The notes under the pieces: generated by a model
The model's input: the letters and a program-made list of their open reading frames with translations, nothing else
Databases searched by the model: none
What the model was told of the DNA's origin: nothing
Part shown: one piece after another, positions 8,279 through 16,729 of the stretch
Position numbering within the stretch: the first letter of the stretch is position 1
Layout: each line of letters opens with the position of its first letter
Made by a program: the position numbers and the translations under genes
Origin: Pseudodonghicola sp048268305
Lineage (GTDB): Bacteria; Pseudomonadota; Alphaproteobacteria; Rhodobacterales; Rhodobacteraceae
DNA length: 64,000 nt
Assembly: GCF_048268305.1 (NCBI RefSeq)
Contig: NZ_JBLWVT010000004.1
Location: 389,610-453,609, forward strand
Direction of reading: 5' to 3'

Positions 8279-9445
8279 ATGAAGAAATCTCTACGTTTTT
8301 TGATCGTTCTGGGGCTTGTCGCAGCGGTTGGTGGGGGCTGGTGGTATTATCGGTCAGGAGAGACCCAGACTGTGCCGGTAACCGCCGCGGTGAAAGTCGG
8401 CAATGTGACGGAAACGGTTCTGGCCTCGGGGGTGATGGAGGCCAAGCAACTGGTCAGCGTCGGTGCCCGGGTGTCGGGACAGATCGAAACCTTGGCGGTG
8501 TCGCTCGGCCAGGAGGTCAAGCAGGGCGACCTGATCGCCCAGATCGATTCTCAGGATCAGGAGAACGAGGTGCTTCAGGCCGAGGCCGACCTGGCCAATA
8601 TCGAGGCGCAGATCGCCGCCAAGAAAGCCAGTCTGCGCAAGGCGGAACTGAATCTCAACCGGCAGAAAAAACTGGCCGAGCAGCAGCATGTCTCGCAGGA
8701 GGACGTCGAAACCGCAGTGTCCGAGATGCTGGTCGACAAGGCCGAACTGGAGGCGCTGGAGGCGCAGAAGTCGAGCGCCGAAGTGACCGTCTCGACCGCC
8801 AAGATCGCGCTGGCGCGCACCAAGATCACCGCCCCGATCGACGGCACCGTGGTCGCCATAGTGGTGCAGCAGGGCCAGACCGTGAACGCCATCCAGACCG
8901 CGCCGACCATCGTGAAGTTGGCGGATCTGGATCAGATGGTGGTGAAGGCCGAAATCTCCGAGGCCGATGTCGTTCATGTCCATCCTGGGCAGGATGTGAG
9001 TTTCACCATTCTGGGCGAGCCGGAGAAGCACTTCGAAGCCACGGTGCGCGATGTGGAGCCGGCGCCCTCCGAGATCGAGGACAGCGATACCATCAATACC
9101 GACAAGGCGATCTATTACAACGGTCTGCTCGATGTCGATAACCCCGAACATCTGCTCAGGATCGGGATGACCACCCAGGTCTCCATCGTGCTCGACAAGG
9201 CCGAAGGGGTGCTGACGGTGCCGTCAGCCTCGCTCAAGCGCAGCTCGGACGGCGGCTATTATGTCGAGGTCTGGGATGCGGCCAGCAAGACCGCCCATGC
9301 GCAGGCGGTCGAAGTCGGGCTGAACGACAAGGTGACGGCGGAAATCAAGTCGGGTCTGGCCGCGGGGGATCGGGTGGTGACCGGGATGGCGGTGACGACC
9401 GCAACCTCCTCCGGCACCCGCATGCGCTCGCCGATGGGGTTCTGA
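8279..9445 (+). CDS. macA: MacA-like periplasmic adaptor of an efflux pump
   Basis: The membrane-fusion protein has 388 residues. An N-terminal signal anchor (MKKSLRFLIVLGLVAAVGGGWW) is followed by a lipoyl half-motif, a long coiled-coil hairpin (about residues 90-180, rich in A, E, K, L), the second lipoyl half (KITAPIDGTVVAIVVQQGQTV) and beta-barrel domains. MacA links the inner-membrane MacB to an outer-membrane TolC channel. The ATG at 8279 with AGCAGG upstream is preferred to an in-frame ATG at 8249 that would put ten polar residues before the anchor. It is one base from macB. No TolC gene is nearby. Confidence 0.88.
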   Translation: MKKSLRFLIVLGLVAAVGGGWWYYRSGETQTVPVTAAVKVGNVTETVLASGVMEAKQLVSVGARVSGQIETLAVSLGQEVKQGDLIAQIDSQDQENEVLQAEADLANIEAQIAAKKASLRKAELNLNRQKKLAEQQHVSQEDVETAVSEMLVDKAELEALEAQKSSAEVTVSTAKIALARTKITAPIDGTVVAIVVQQGQTVNAIQTAPTIVKLADLDQMVVKAEISEADVVHVHPGQDVSFTILGEPEKHFEATVRDVEPAPSEIEDSDTINTDKAIYYNGLLDVDNPEHLLRIGMTTQVSIVLDKAEGVLTVPSASLKRSSDGGYYVEVWDAASKTAHAQAVEVGLNDKVTAEIKSGLAAGDRVVTGMAVTTATSSGTRMRSPMGF

Positions 9446-9446
9446 G

Positions 9447-11396
9447 ATGACCGCCGAACCGCTGATTTCCGCCCGCGGGATCTCGCGCAGTTTCCAGGCT
9501 GGCGACGAGACGATCACCGTGCTGCGCGACGTGGATATCGACATCTACCCCGGCGAGATGGTGGCCATCGTCGGCGCCTCCGGCTCGGGCAAGTCGACGC
9601 TGATGAATATCCTCGGCTGTCTCGATCGGGCCACCTCGGGCACCTATAAGTTCGCCGGCGAGGATGTGAGCGCGCTGGACCCCGATGCCTTGGCGCGGCT
9701 GCGGCGCGAACACTTCGGGTTCATCTTCCAGCGCTATCAACTGCTACCCGATCTGGACGCCGTCGGTAATGTCGAGGTGCCGGCGATCTATACCGGCGAG
9801 GGGCGCGCATCGCGCCGGGAGCGGGCCGAAAAGCTGCTGGGGCAGCTCGGGCTGGAAAGCCGGCTGGACCACAGGCCGAGCGAGTTGTCGGGCGGCCAGC
9901 AACAGCGGGTTTCCGTGGCGCGGGCGCTGATGAATGGTGGTGAGGTGATCCTGGCGGACGAACCCACCGGGGCGCTCGACACCAAGAGCAGCGCCGAGCT
10001 GATCGACCTGCTGCTGGATCTGAACGCGCGCGGCCATACCATCGTGATGGTCACTCATGATCCCAATGTCGCCACCCATGCCCATCGCATCATCGAGGTC
10101 AGCGACGGCCGGGTGATTGCCGATAACCGCAAGATCGACGCCCGCCCGGAAGAGACGCCGCGGCTCGATCGGCCGGATCGGTCGGCGCGGCCCGGGGCGC
10201 TGTTGCGGCGGCTGCGCGAGGCCTTCTCGATGGCGCTGACCGCGATGTTGGCGCATCGGGTACGGTCCTTCCTGACCATGCTGGGGATCATCATCGGCAT
10301 TGCCTCGGTCGTTCTGGTGGTGGCCCTGGGCAATGGGACCCAGCAGAAGGTGCTCGACAACATCAGCTCGCTTGGCACCAATACGATCACCGTGCGGGCG
10401 GGGTCGGGCTTCGGGGCGCGCGATGCCGCCAAGATCGAGACGCTGATGCCGACGGATGCCGATGCGCTGGCCCTGCAGGACTTCGCCGACAGCGTCTCGC
10501 CCGCGGTCGCCAACACCGCCTCGGTGATCTATCGCAATGTCGAGGCCTCGGCCTCGATCAAGGGGGTGAGCGGCGACTACTTCCAGGTCCACAATTACGT
10601 CACCGTCACCGGCGATGTCTTCGATCCGCAGGATGTGACCGACCTGTCCCAGGTCGCGGTGATCGACGAGGACACCCGCGACACCTTCTTCGATGAGTGG
10701 ACCGATCCGATCGGCCAGGTGCTGCTGCTGGGCCGGGTGCCGGTGCGGGTGATCGGCGTGGTGCGCTCGACCGGGGCAACCTTTGGCCCGTCTTCGCTGA
10801 ACGTCTGGATCCCCTATACCACCGCGATGGCGCGGGTTTCTGGGCAGGACAATGTCGACAGTATCGAGGTCCGGGTGATCGACGATTACGACATGACCCT
10901 GGCGCAGGAGGAGATCACCGCGCTGATGCTGGAACGGCACGGCACCAAGGACTTCTTTCTGACCAACAGCGACACCATCCGCGCAACCATCACCTCGACG
11001 ACCCAGACGCTGACGCTGCTGGTGGCGATGATCGCGGTGATCTCGCTGATCGTCGGCGGCATCGGGGTGATGAACATCATGCTGGTCTCGGTCACCGAGC
11101 GCACCAAGGAGATCGGGGTGCGGATCGCCATCGGCGCGCGGCGGTCTGACATCATCAGCCAGTTTCTGATCGAGGCGGTGCTGGTCTGCCTGGTCGGCGG
11201 TATCCTCGGCATTCTCGGCGCCCTGCTGGGCGGCGCGCTGGTCGGCTATCTGAGCGACGCTATCCGGCTGAGCTTTTCGGGGACGGCGATCGCTGTCGCC
11301 TTCCTGTCCTCGACCCTCATTGGGATTACCTTCGGCTTCTTGCCCGCCCGCTCGGCCGCGCAGCTCGATCCGGTGGTGGCGCTGAGCCGTGAATGA
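9447..11396 (+). CDS. macB: MacB-like ABC exporter, ATPase-permease fusion
   Basis: The 649-residue type VII ABC protein has an ATPase domain at residues 1 to about 230 (Walker A GASGSGKST at 43-51, signature LSGGQQQR, Walker B ILADEPTGALD). One transmembrane helix follows around 265-290, then a large periplasmic region and three C-terminal helices with the VTERTKEIGVRIAIGARRSD motif of the FtsX/MacB family. MacAB-TolC pumps expel macrolides, toxins, lipopeptides and haem precursors in different bacteria. Its place next to hmuSTUV could hint at tetrapyrrole handling, but nothing in the sequence proves that. Confidence 0.9.
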   Translation: MTAEPLISARGISRSFQAGDETITVLRDVDIDIYPGEMVAIVGASGSGKSTLMNILGCLDRATSGTYKFAGEDVSALDPDALARLRREHFGFIFQRYQLLPDLDAVGNVEVPAIYTGEGRASRRERAEKLLGQLGLESRLDHRPSELSGGQQQRVSVARALMNGGEVILADEPTGALDTKSSAELIDLLLDLNARGHTIVMVTHDPNVATHAHRIIEVSDGRVIADNRKIDARPEETPRLDRPDRSARPGALLRRLREAFSMALTAMLAHRVRSFLTMLGIIIGIASVVLVVALGNGTQQKVLDNISSLGTNTITVRAGSGFGARDAAKIETLMPTDADALALQDFADSVSPAVANTASVIYRNVEASASIKGVSGDYFQVHNYVTVTGDVFDPQDVTDLSQVAVIDEDTRDTFFDEWTDPIGQVLLLGRVPVRVIGVVRSTGATFGPSSLNVWIPYTTAMARVSGQDNVDSIEVRVIDDYDMTLAQEEITALMLERHGTKDFFLTNSDTIRATITSTTQTLTLLVAMIAVISLIVGGIGVMNIMLVSVTERTKEIGVRIAIGARRSDIISQFLIEAVLVCLVGGILGILGALLGGALVGYLSDAIRLSFSGTAIAVAFLSSTLIGITFGFLPARSAAQLDPVVALSRE

Positions 11397-11401
11397 TCTC
11401 C

Positions 11402-11440
11402 GGCCCGGCGGGCATTGTCCTGCCGGGGCCTGGTTTTCCT
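11402..11440 (+). terminator. terminator after macB
   Basis: A GC-rich inverted repeat (GGCCCGGCGGG and CCTGCCGGGGCC around a short CATTGT loop, one mismatch region) is followed by TGGTTTT. It begins six bases after the macB stop. The remaining ~255 bases to the next gene show no supported gene. Confidence 0.6.
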
Positions 11441-11696
11441 GTCGCGCCGGCCTGAAACGTTGCGAAGCAATCGGCGCGCCTTCCCTAAATCACCTTCACC
11501 AAAGGCGACGCGCTGGCTATGGTGAGCGCGCCGGCGGCTCGCCGCGGACACTCACTGCGAGAGCCTCGGCAAGACCAGGAGCCCGCACCTCCCACGATCG
11601 GACGCGGGGAGGGAATGGTCGGCTTTAACACCGGTGGGGCCTGTCATGGGCTCTGCGCGGTGACCGGATGTTTTGTGCCCGATTGGGGAAGGTAAA

Positions 11697-13082
11697 ATGA
11701 CTCTGGACGCTCTTCTTTCTGCTCTGGGGCCGCAGGTGGTGCAGCCTGGCGATGCCGCGAATCGTGCCTATCTGACCGATTGGACGACGCGCGAGCCGGT
11801 GGTGCCGCTGGCGGTGCTGCGTCCTGGATCGGTGCAGGAGGTGGCGCGCGCCCTGGAAATCTGTTCGGCACGGGGGGTGCCGGTGGTGACGCAGGGGGGG
11901 AGAACCGGGCTTGTCGGCGGCGCGGCACCTCTGGCGGAGGGGGTGGTGATCAGCCTGGACCGGATGGCGGCCGAGCCCGAGATCGACGCCGCCGCGCGCA
12001 CCGCGCGGGTCGAAGCCGGTGTGACCCTGGCGCAATTGCAGGAAGCGGCCGCAGCCAAGGGGATGATGTTTCCGGTCGATATCGGATCGCGGGGCTCCTG
12101 CCAGATCGGCGGCATGATCTCGACCAATGCCGGTGGCATGCGCGCCTTTCGCGAAGGGGTGATGCGCCACAACGTTCTGGGGCTCGAGGCGGTGCTGCCC
12201 GACGGGCGTGTCATGAGCGCGATGAACGGCTTTCTCAAGAACAACACGGGCTATGATCTGAAACAGCTCTTCATCGGGGCCGAAGGCACCCTGGGGGTGG
12301 TGACCGGCGCGGTGCTGCGGCTGCGTCCGGCGCCATCTGCCCGGGTGACCGCGCTGCTGCGGACACCGGATCTGAAACACGCGCTGGCGGTGCTGGAGGC
12401 GCTTGAGACGCACCTGGCCGGGCTGTCGATCTGCGAGGTGATGTGGCCCGACTACTACAGCTTTGCCAGTGGGTTTCGCGGCTTTGACCCCTTGCCCTGC
12501 AACAGCAGGGACGACGGGCTGACCCTGTTGATCGAGATCGAGGGAGCCGAGGAGGCGCCGCTGCGCAAGGGGTTGCAGGAGGTGTTGGAGCAGCTCTTCG
12601 AAAAGGAGTTGATCACCGATGGAGCGATCGCCCAGAGCCTGCGCCAGATCGAGGAGTTCTGGGCTCTGCGCGAGGCCAACGAGGGGTTGCCGCAGGCCTT
12701 TGCCTCGATGGCGAGCTTCGATGTCAGCCTGCTGGCCGAAGGCAGTGACGATCTGATCATGCATCTGACCGCCACCCTGAGGCAGGTTTTCCCGCGCTTG
12801 CATTGCCTGTGGTTCGGTCATCTCGGTGACATGAACTTGCATCTTGGGGTGGTCGATGCCGGCGGTGGCCGGATCGCGCCGGAAGATGTGGCGCGGATCA
12901 AGGAGATCGTGCTCTCCGGCGTGCTGGAGGCTGGCGGCAGCATTGCGGCCGAACACGGGATCGGCATGGCGAAGGCGAGCTATATGCCGCAGATCCTCTC
13001 TGCCGAGGAAATCGCGCTCAGCCAGACGCTGCGGGCGGTGCTCGATCCCAAGGGGATCATGAACCCCGGCCGGCTGTTCTGA
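11697..13082 (+). CDS. FAD-linked 2-hydroxyacid dehydrogenase (GlcD/D2HGDH-like)
   Basis: The 461-residue flavoprotein has the PCMH-type FAD domain (VPVVTQGGRTGLVGGA, then NTGYDLKQLFIGAEGTLGVVT) and the FAD-oxidase C-terminal domain (FGHLGDMNLHLGV; EHGIGMAKA; DPKGIMNPGRLF). Such enzymes oxidise D-2-hydroxy acids such as D-2-hydroxyglutarate, D-lactate or glycolate and pass electrons to quinone, cytochrome c or a flavoprotein. The TGYDLKQLF stretch resembles D-2-hydroxyglutarate dehydrogenases more than glycolate oxidases, but the substrate is open. The start with GGGGAAGG upstream is preferred to one 24 bases earlier. It seems to be a single-gene unit. Confidence 0.85.
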   Translation: MTLDALLSALGPQVVQPGDAANRAYLTDWTTREPVVPLAVLRPGSVQEVARALEICSARGVPVVTQGGRTGLVGGAAPLAEGVVISLDRMAAEPEIDAAARTARVEAGVTLAQLQEAAAAKGMMFPVDIGSRGSCQIGGMISTNAGGMRAFREGVMRHNVLGLEAVLPDGRVMSAMNGFLKNNTGYDLKQLFIGAEGTLGVVTGAVLRLRPAPSARVTALLRTPDLKHALAVLEALETHLAGLSICEVMWPDYYSFASGFRGFDPLPCNSRDDGLTLLIEIEGAEEAPLRKGLQEVLEQLFEKELITDGAIAQSLRQIEEFWALREANEGLPQAFASMASFDVSLLAEGSDDLIMHLTATLRQVFPRLHCLWFGHLGDMNLHLGVVDAGGGRIAPEDVARIKEIVLSGVLEAGGSIAAEHGIGMAKASYMPQILSAEEIALSQTLRAVLDPKGIMNPGRLF

Positions 13083-13147
13083 GGCCTGCGCCTGGGCGGG
13101 GCGGCGGTCCCTGGCCGAGTCGCGATGATGACGGAAACTTGCATGAC

Positions 13148-13166
13148 CGCCCGCGAAATGCGGGCG
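13148..13166. terminator. hairpin between the flavoprotein gene and the Pho box
   Basis: CGCCCGC (13148-13154), loop GAAAT and GCGGGCG (13160-13166) make a perfect 7-bp stem. There is no T-run, so it may be a weak terminator for the upstream gene or part of the adjoining control region. Confidence 0.4.
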
Positions 13167-13167
13167 C

Positions 13168-13185
13168 CTGTCATCTTGCGGTCAT
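13168..13185 (+). promoter_or_regulatory. PhoB-box-like direct repeat before the TIM-barrel/phosphodiesterase operon
   Basis: CTGTCAT (13168-13174), spacer CTTG and CGGTCAT (13179-13185) form two half-sites 11 bp apart. This matches the known pho box layout (CTGTCAY, four bases, CTGTCAY) in 13 of 14 half-site positions. It is 47 bases before the downstream ATG, leaving room for a -10 (TCTAGG, weak) and ribosome site. The assignment follows from the published PhoB consensus and the nature of the genes it precedes. Confidence 0.65.
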
Positions 13186-13232
13186 CCAGCCGATCTAGGG
13201 AGGCGGCGCATTCAAATTCCAAGGAGACCGGA

Positions 13233-14048
13233 ATGACACTCCCCGTCGTCGGCGCGGCTTTGCGCAACGCCGAACTTGAGACCTATCGCGACTGGCTGTT
13301 CGAAAAGGACCGCGATGTCGAACTGCAGTCCTTCCATACCGCCGAGGTGCTGGACAGCGACTGGAGCGCGCTGGCCGAAGAGGCGCGCCGGCTGCTTGAC
13401 GGTCACAACGGCCGGGTCGGGATTCACGGGCCGTTCTGGGGCTTTACCATCGGCACGATGGATCCGGGCTTTCAGCAATTGGTCGCGCGGCGGATGGATC
13501 AGGGGCTGGACGTCTGCGCCGCCGTCGGTGCCACGCAGATGGTGATCCATTCGCCCTACACCACCTGGGATTTCAACAACCTCGACAACCAGCCCGGCGC
13601 CCGCGACCGGATGATGGACAATGCCCGCGCCACCATCGGCGCCGCCGTCAAGCGAGCCGAGGACATCGGCGTGACCCTGGTGATGGAGAACATCGAGGAT
13701 ATCGACCCGATGGACCGTCGCCGTCTGGTCGAGCATTTCGATTCGCCGGCGCTGAAGATTTCCATCGACACCGGCCATGCGCATTATGCCCATCAAACCA
13801 ACGGCGCTCCGCCGGTTGACTATTATGTGACCTCTGCCGCGGATTTGCTGCACCACGTCCACCTGCAGGACAACGAAGGCTATGCCGACCGCCACTGGGC
13901 GCTGGGCGAGGGAACCATCCGCTGGGACGCGGTGTTCCGGGCGCTGAACGGTATCGAGGCGACGCCGCATCTGGTGCTTGAGCTGCGCGACAAATCCGGT
14001 ATCCCTGCCTCCATGCGCTATCTGGAAGAACGGGGTCTCGCCCAATGA
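13233..14048 (+). CDS. sugar-phosphate isomerase/epimerase-like TIM-barrel protein
   Basis: The protein has 271 residues and starts at the ATG 7 bases after AAGGAG. Its pattern is that of the xylose-isomerase-like TIM barrel (AP endonuclease 2) superfamily: G-I-H-G-P-F-W-G-F early, the strand MVIHSPY, VTLVMENIEDI with its metal-ligand Glu, then ISIDTGHAHYAHQ and HHVHLQDNEGYADRHWALGEGTIRWD, which supply the usual His/Asp/Glu metal site. Members include isomerases, epimerases and endonucleases, so the reaction is unknown. It overlaps the metallophosphoesterase gene by four bases (ATGA), a sign that the two act on one pathway, and a PhoB-like box lies upstream. Confidence 0.75.
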   Translation: MTLPVVGAALRNAELETYRDWLFEKDRDVELQSFHTAEVLDSDWSALAEEARRLLDGHNGRVGIHGPFWGFTIGTMDPGFQQLVARRMDQGLDVCAAVGATQMVIHSPYTTWDFNNLDNQPGARDRMMDNARATIGAAVKRAEDIGVTLVMENIEDIDPMDRRRLVEHFDSPALKISIDTGHAHYAHQTNGAPPVDYYVTSAADLLHHVHLQDNEGYADRHWALGEGTIRWDAVFRALNGIEATPHLVLELRDKSGIPASMRYLEERGLAQ

Positions 14049-14866
14049 CGCTCAAACTGGTCATCATGTCCGATCTGCATCTCGTTCCCGAAGGCGAGAT
14101 CTCCAACACCCTCGACACCGCCCAGCGTCTGCGCCAGGCGGTCGAGAGCGTGAACACGCGCCACGCGGATGCGGATATGGTGATCCTGGCCGGCGATCTC
14201 GCCGATCTGGGGGAGGCGGAGGCCTATGTGCGGCTACCCGACCTGATCGCCCCGCTGACGATGGACACCCATCTGATGCTGGGCAATCACGACGACCGGC
14301 CGACCTTCCTGGAGGTCTTCGGCGACGGCTATGCCGACGAGAACGGCTTTGTCCAGAAGGTGGTCGATGCCAAGGGGTTCCGCATCATCATGCTCGACAG
14401 CACCGAACCGGGGCTGGTGGGCGGTCGCATCTGCGACAGCCGGCTGGCCTGGCTGCAGGCGCGGCTGGACGAGGCGAAGGACATGCCGGTGATCGTGGTG
14501 CTGCATCACCATGTCGCCAAGCTGCAGATGCCGGTCGACCGGATCCGCCTGGAAGAGCCGGAAAAGCTGCTGGCGGTGCTGAAGACCCATCCCGACATCC
14601 GCCATGTGATCTCGGGGCATGTCCATATCACCACGACGGCCAACTGGCAGGGCATTCCCTTCACCACTATCGCCGGCGGCCACTATAGCGCCAAGCTGCA
14701 TCTGGAAAGCGCGCCGGGCCATGTGCGGCTGGTGGATGGGCCGGGGCAATACGGCGTCATCCTGGCCGATGACGAGGCCTGTCTCGTGCATTTCGAGAAC
14801 TTCATCGACGGCCATTACGAGATCCACCGCGAGAACTTCGGCCGGCTGCGCGCCGATCGGCGCTGA
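14045..14866 (+). CDS. class III metallophosphodiesterase (CpdA/GpdQ-like)
   Basis: The 273-residue calcineurin-type phosphoesterase shows the full set of dinuclear-metal motifs: MSDLHL, ILAGDLAD, LGNHDDR, VVLHHHV and SGHVHI. That arrangement is typical of cyclic-nucleotide class III phosphodiesterases and of GpdQ, which opens glycerophosphodiesters. There is no signal peptide, so it is cytoplasmic and would act on an imported phosphodiester. It is coupled to the TIM-barrel gene by ATGA, and the pair lies between two PhoB-like sites, which fits phosphorus scavenging better than cAMP signalling. Which diester it cleaves cannot be read from the sequence. Confidence 0.85.
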   Translation: MTLKLVIMSDLHLVPEGEISNTLDTAQRLRQAVESVNTRHADADMVILAGDLADLGEAEAYVRLPDLIAPLTMDTHLMLGNHDDRPTFLEVFGDGYADENGFVQKVVDAKGFRIIMLDSTEPGLVGGRICDSRLAWLQARLDEAKDMPVIVVLHHHVAKLQMPVDRIRLEEPEKLLAVLKTHPDIRHVISGHVHITTTANWQGIPFTTIAGGHYSAKLHLESAPGHVRLVDGPGQYGVILADDEACLVHFENFIDGHYEIHRENFGRLRADRR

Positions 14867-14897
14867 TCCGGGGCCGGGTGCCGACGATCTGAACAGA

Positions 14898-14929
14898 ATG
14901 CGCGCCGGATCGCTCCGGCGCGCATTTTT
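14898..14929 (+). terminator. Rho-independent terminator after the phosphodiesterase gene
   Basis: ATGCGCGCCGGA (14898-14909) pairs perfectly with TCCGGCGCGCAT (14914-14925) over a TCGC loop, followed by TTTT. It separates the two-gene unit from the importer operon, so each needs its own promoter. Confidence 0.9.
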
Positions 14930-14963
14930 GATTCTGCTGCCTCGTGGCGATCATTCGCGTCAT

Positions 14964-15025
14964 CTGTCAAGTTTCTGTGCCAGAAACGTCACCTCCCTGT
15001 CACCCCGGTTTCACCCCGGCGTCAC
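14964..15025 (+). promoter_or_regulatory. phased array of PhoB-like half-sites before the importer operon
   Basis: Six 7-base units follow one another at exactly 11-bp steps: CTGTCAA (14964), CTGTGCC (14975), ACGTCAC (14986), CTGTCAC (14997), GTTTCAC (15008) and GCGTCAC (15019). The known PhoB site is CTGTCAY repeated at 11 bp, one helical turn, so this looks like an extended site for three PhoB dimers. A perfect 17-base inverted repeat, GTTTCTGTGCCAGAAAC (14971-14987), lies inside the array and could be an additional operator. The array ends 70 bases before the binding-protein start. Confidence 0.65.
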
Positions 15026-15094
15026 CTCGGGGTCCTAGTGGAGCGGAGCATTCTGCATTTCCCATCCATTCGGACAGACCAAGGGGACAAACCC

Positions 15095-16726
15095 ATGCTG
15101 ATTTCTCGTCGTTCGGTGCTGCGCACCGGCGCCGCCGCCGCCGGCTCGCTGGTGCTGCCGCGTTTCGCCATTGGCCAGACCGAGCGCCCGTCGATCACCA
15201 TCGCCGTCCAGAAGATCACCAACTCCAACACGCTCGATGTTCTGCGTGAACAGTCGAACGTCGGTGAACGCGTGTTCTTCGGCTCGATCTGGGAATCGCT
15301 GATCGGGCGCAACCTGCGTGGCCAGCTCGAAGCCCAGCCGCTGCTGGCGACCGAGTGGAAACGGATCGACGATCAGACCGTCGAGCTGAAGCTGCGCGAA
15401 GGCGTCAAGTTCCACAATGGCGATGAGTTGACCGCCGATGACGTGGTCTTCACCTTCTCGCGCGAACGTATGTTCGGCGAGACCGAGCCGAAGAACCGTA
15501 ACACGATCAAGGCATTCGAGCAGATCCCGACGCCGCGCGCCGGCAAGGAACTGCCGCCGGAAGTCCCCGCCGTCGCCCGCCGCGCCTGGCCCGATCTGGC
15601 CCGGGTCGAAGCCGTCGACAAGTATACCGTGCGGTTCTACAACGCGACGCCCGACGTCACCATGGAAGGCCGCCTGCTGCGCTATGGCTCCGACATCATG
15701 TCGCGCCGTGGCTGGGAGGACAGCGCCTCTTACCTGGATTGGGCCCGCAAACCCGTCACCACCGGCCCCTACAAGGTGGTACATTTCACCCCCGACACCG
15801 AACTGCTGCTGGAATCGCATGACGATTACTGGGGCGGCCTGCCGCCGTTGAAGCAAATCCGCTTCGTCGAAGTGCCGGAAGTCGCCAGCCGGGTGAACGG
15901 TCTGCTGTCGGGCGAATACCAGTTCGCCTGCGACATCCCGCCGGATCTGATCGGCGAGATTGAAAGCAACGCCGGGTTCGAGGTTCAGGGCGGCACCATC
16001 CCGAACCACCGGCTGACCGTCTTCGACAAGCATCACGCCCAACTGGTCGATCCGCGCATCCGCCGGGCCATGACCCATTCGATCGACCGTCAGGCCATCG
16101 TCGACAGCCTTTGGGCCGGTCGCACTGTGGTGCCCGCCGGTCTGCAATGGCCCTATTACGCCGATATGTTCATCGCCGACTGGACCGTGCCCGAGTTCAA
16201 CCCGGAACTGGCGATGAGCCTGGTGAAGGACGCCGGCTATAAGGGCGATCCGATCCCCTATCGTCTGCTGAGCAACTATTACACCAACCAGGTCGCCACC
16301 GCGCAGGTGCTGGTCGAGATGTGGAAGTCGGTCGGTCTGAACGTGCAGATCGAAAGCAAGGAAAACTGGGCCCAGATCATGGAACGCGGCGATACCCGTG
16401 CCGTGCGCGACTGGTCGAACTCTGCCCCCTTCCCGGATCCGGTCTCCTCGATCGTCAACCAGCACGGGCCGAACGGCCAGCAGCAGCAGATCGGCGAATG
16501 GGAAAACGCCGAGATGAACCAGCTCTGCGAATTCCTGGAAACCTCGGTCGATCGCGCCGCCCGCCGCAAGGCCTTCGCGCGGATGCTGGTGATCTGCGAA
16601 CGCGAGGATCCGGCCTATACCGTGCTGCACCAGAACGCGACCTTCACCGCCAAGCCGAAGTCGATCCAGTGGAAGGCCTCGCCGGCCTTCGCCATGGACT
16701 TCGGCCCCGGCAACTTCGCGATCTGA
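15095..16726 (+). CDS. ABC importer solute-binding protein, family 5
   Basis: The 543-residue periplasmic binding protein has a Tat-type signal (SRRSVLRTGAAAAGSLVLP, then A-I-G-Q). The family-5 signature LREGVKFHNGDELTADDVVFTF is near residue 95, and TTGPYKVV follows later. The ATG with AAGGGG upstream is preferred to an in-frame ATG 57 bases earlier. It heads a complete five-gene importer operon. Homologues carry peptides, nickel or sugars, but the phosphodiesterase next door and the PhoB-like array suggest a phosphorus-containing ligand; that is inference. It is clearly different from the other family-5 proteins at 1.2 and 57.7 kb. Confidence 0.88.
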   Translation: MLISRRSVLRTGAAAAGSLVLPRFAIGQTERPSITIAVQKITNSNTLDVLREQSNVGERVFFGSIWESLIGRNLRGQLEAQPLLATEWKRIDDQTVELKLREGVKFHNGDELTADDVVFTFSRERMFGETEPKNRNTIKAFEQIPTPRAGKELPPEVPAVARRAWPDLARVEAVDKYTVRFYNATPDVTMEGRLLRYGSDIMSRRGWEDSASYLDWARKPVTTGPYKVVHFTPDTELLLESHDDYWGGLPPLKQIRFVEVPEVASRVNGLLSGEYQFACDIPPDLIGEIESNAGFEVQGGTIPNHRLTVFDKHHAQLVDPRIRRAMTHSIDRQAIVDSLWAGRTVVPAGLQWPYYADMFIADWTVPEFNPELAMSLVKDAGYKGDPIPYRLLSNYYTNQVATAQVLVEMWKSVGLNVQIESKENWAQIMERGDTRAVRDWSNSAPFPDPVSSIVNQHGPNGQQQQIGEWENAEMNQLCEFLETSVDRAARRKAFARMLVICEREDPAYTVLHQNATFTAKPKSIQWKASPAFAMDFGPGNFAI

Positions 16727-16729
16727 GCC

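Noticed and set aside
11641..11669. Single CTGTCAT before the FAD-linked dehydrogenase gene as a third Pho box
   Set aside because: The positions 11 and 22 bases on (TCTGCGC, ACCGGAT) do not match the half-site, so it is a lone heptamer.
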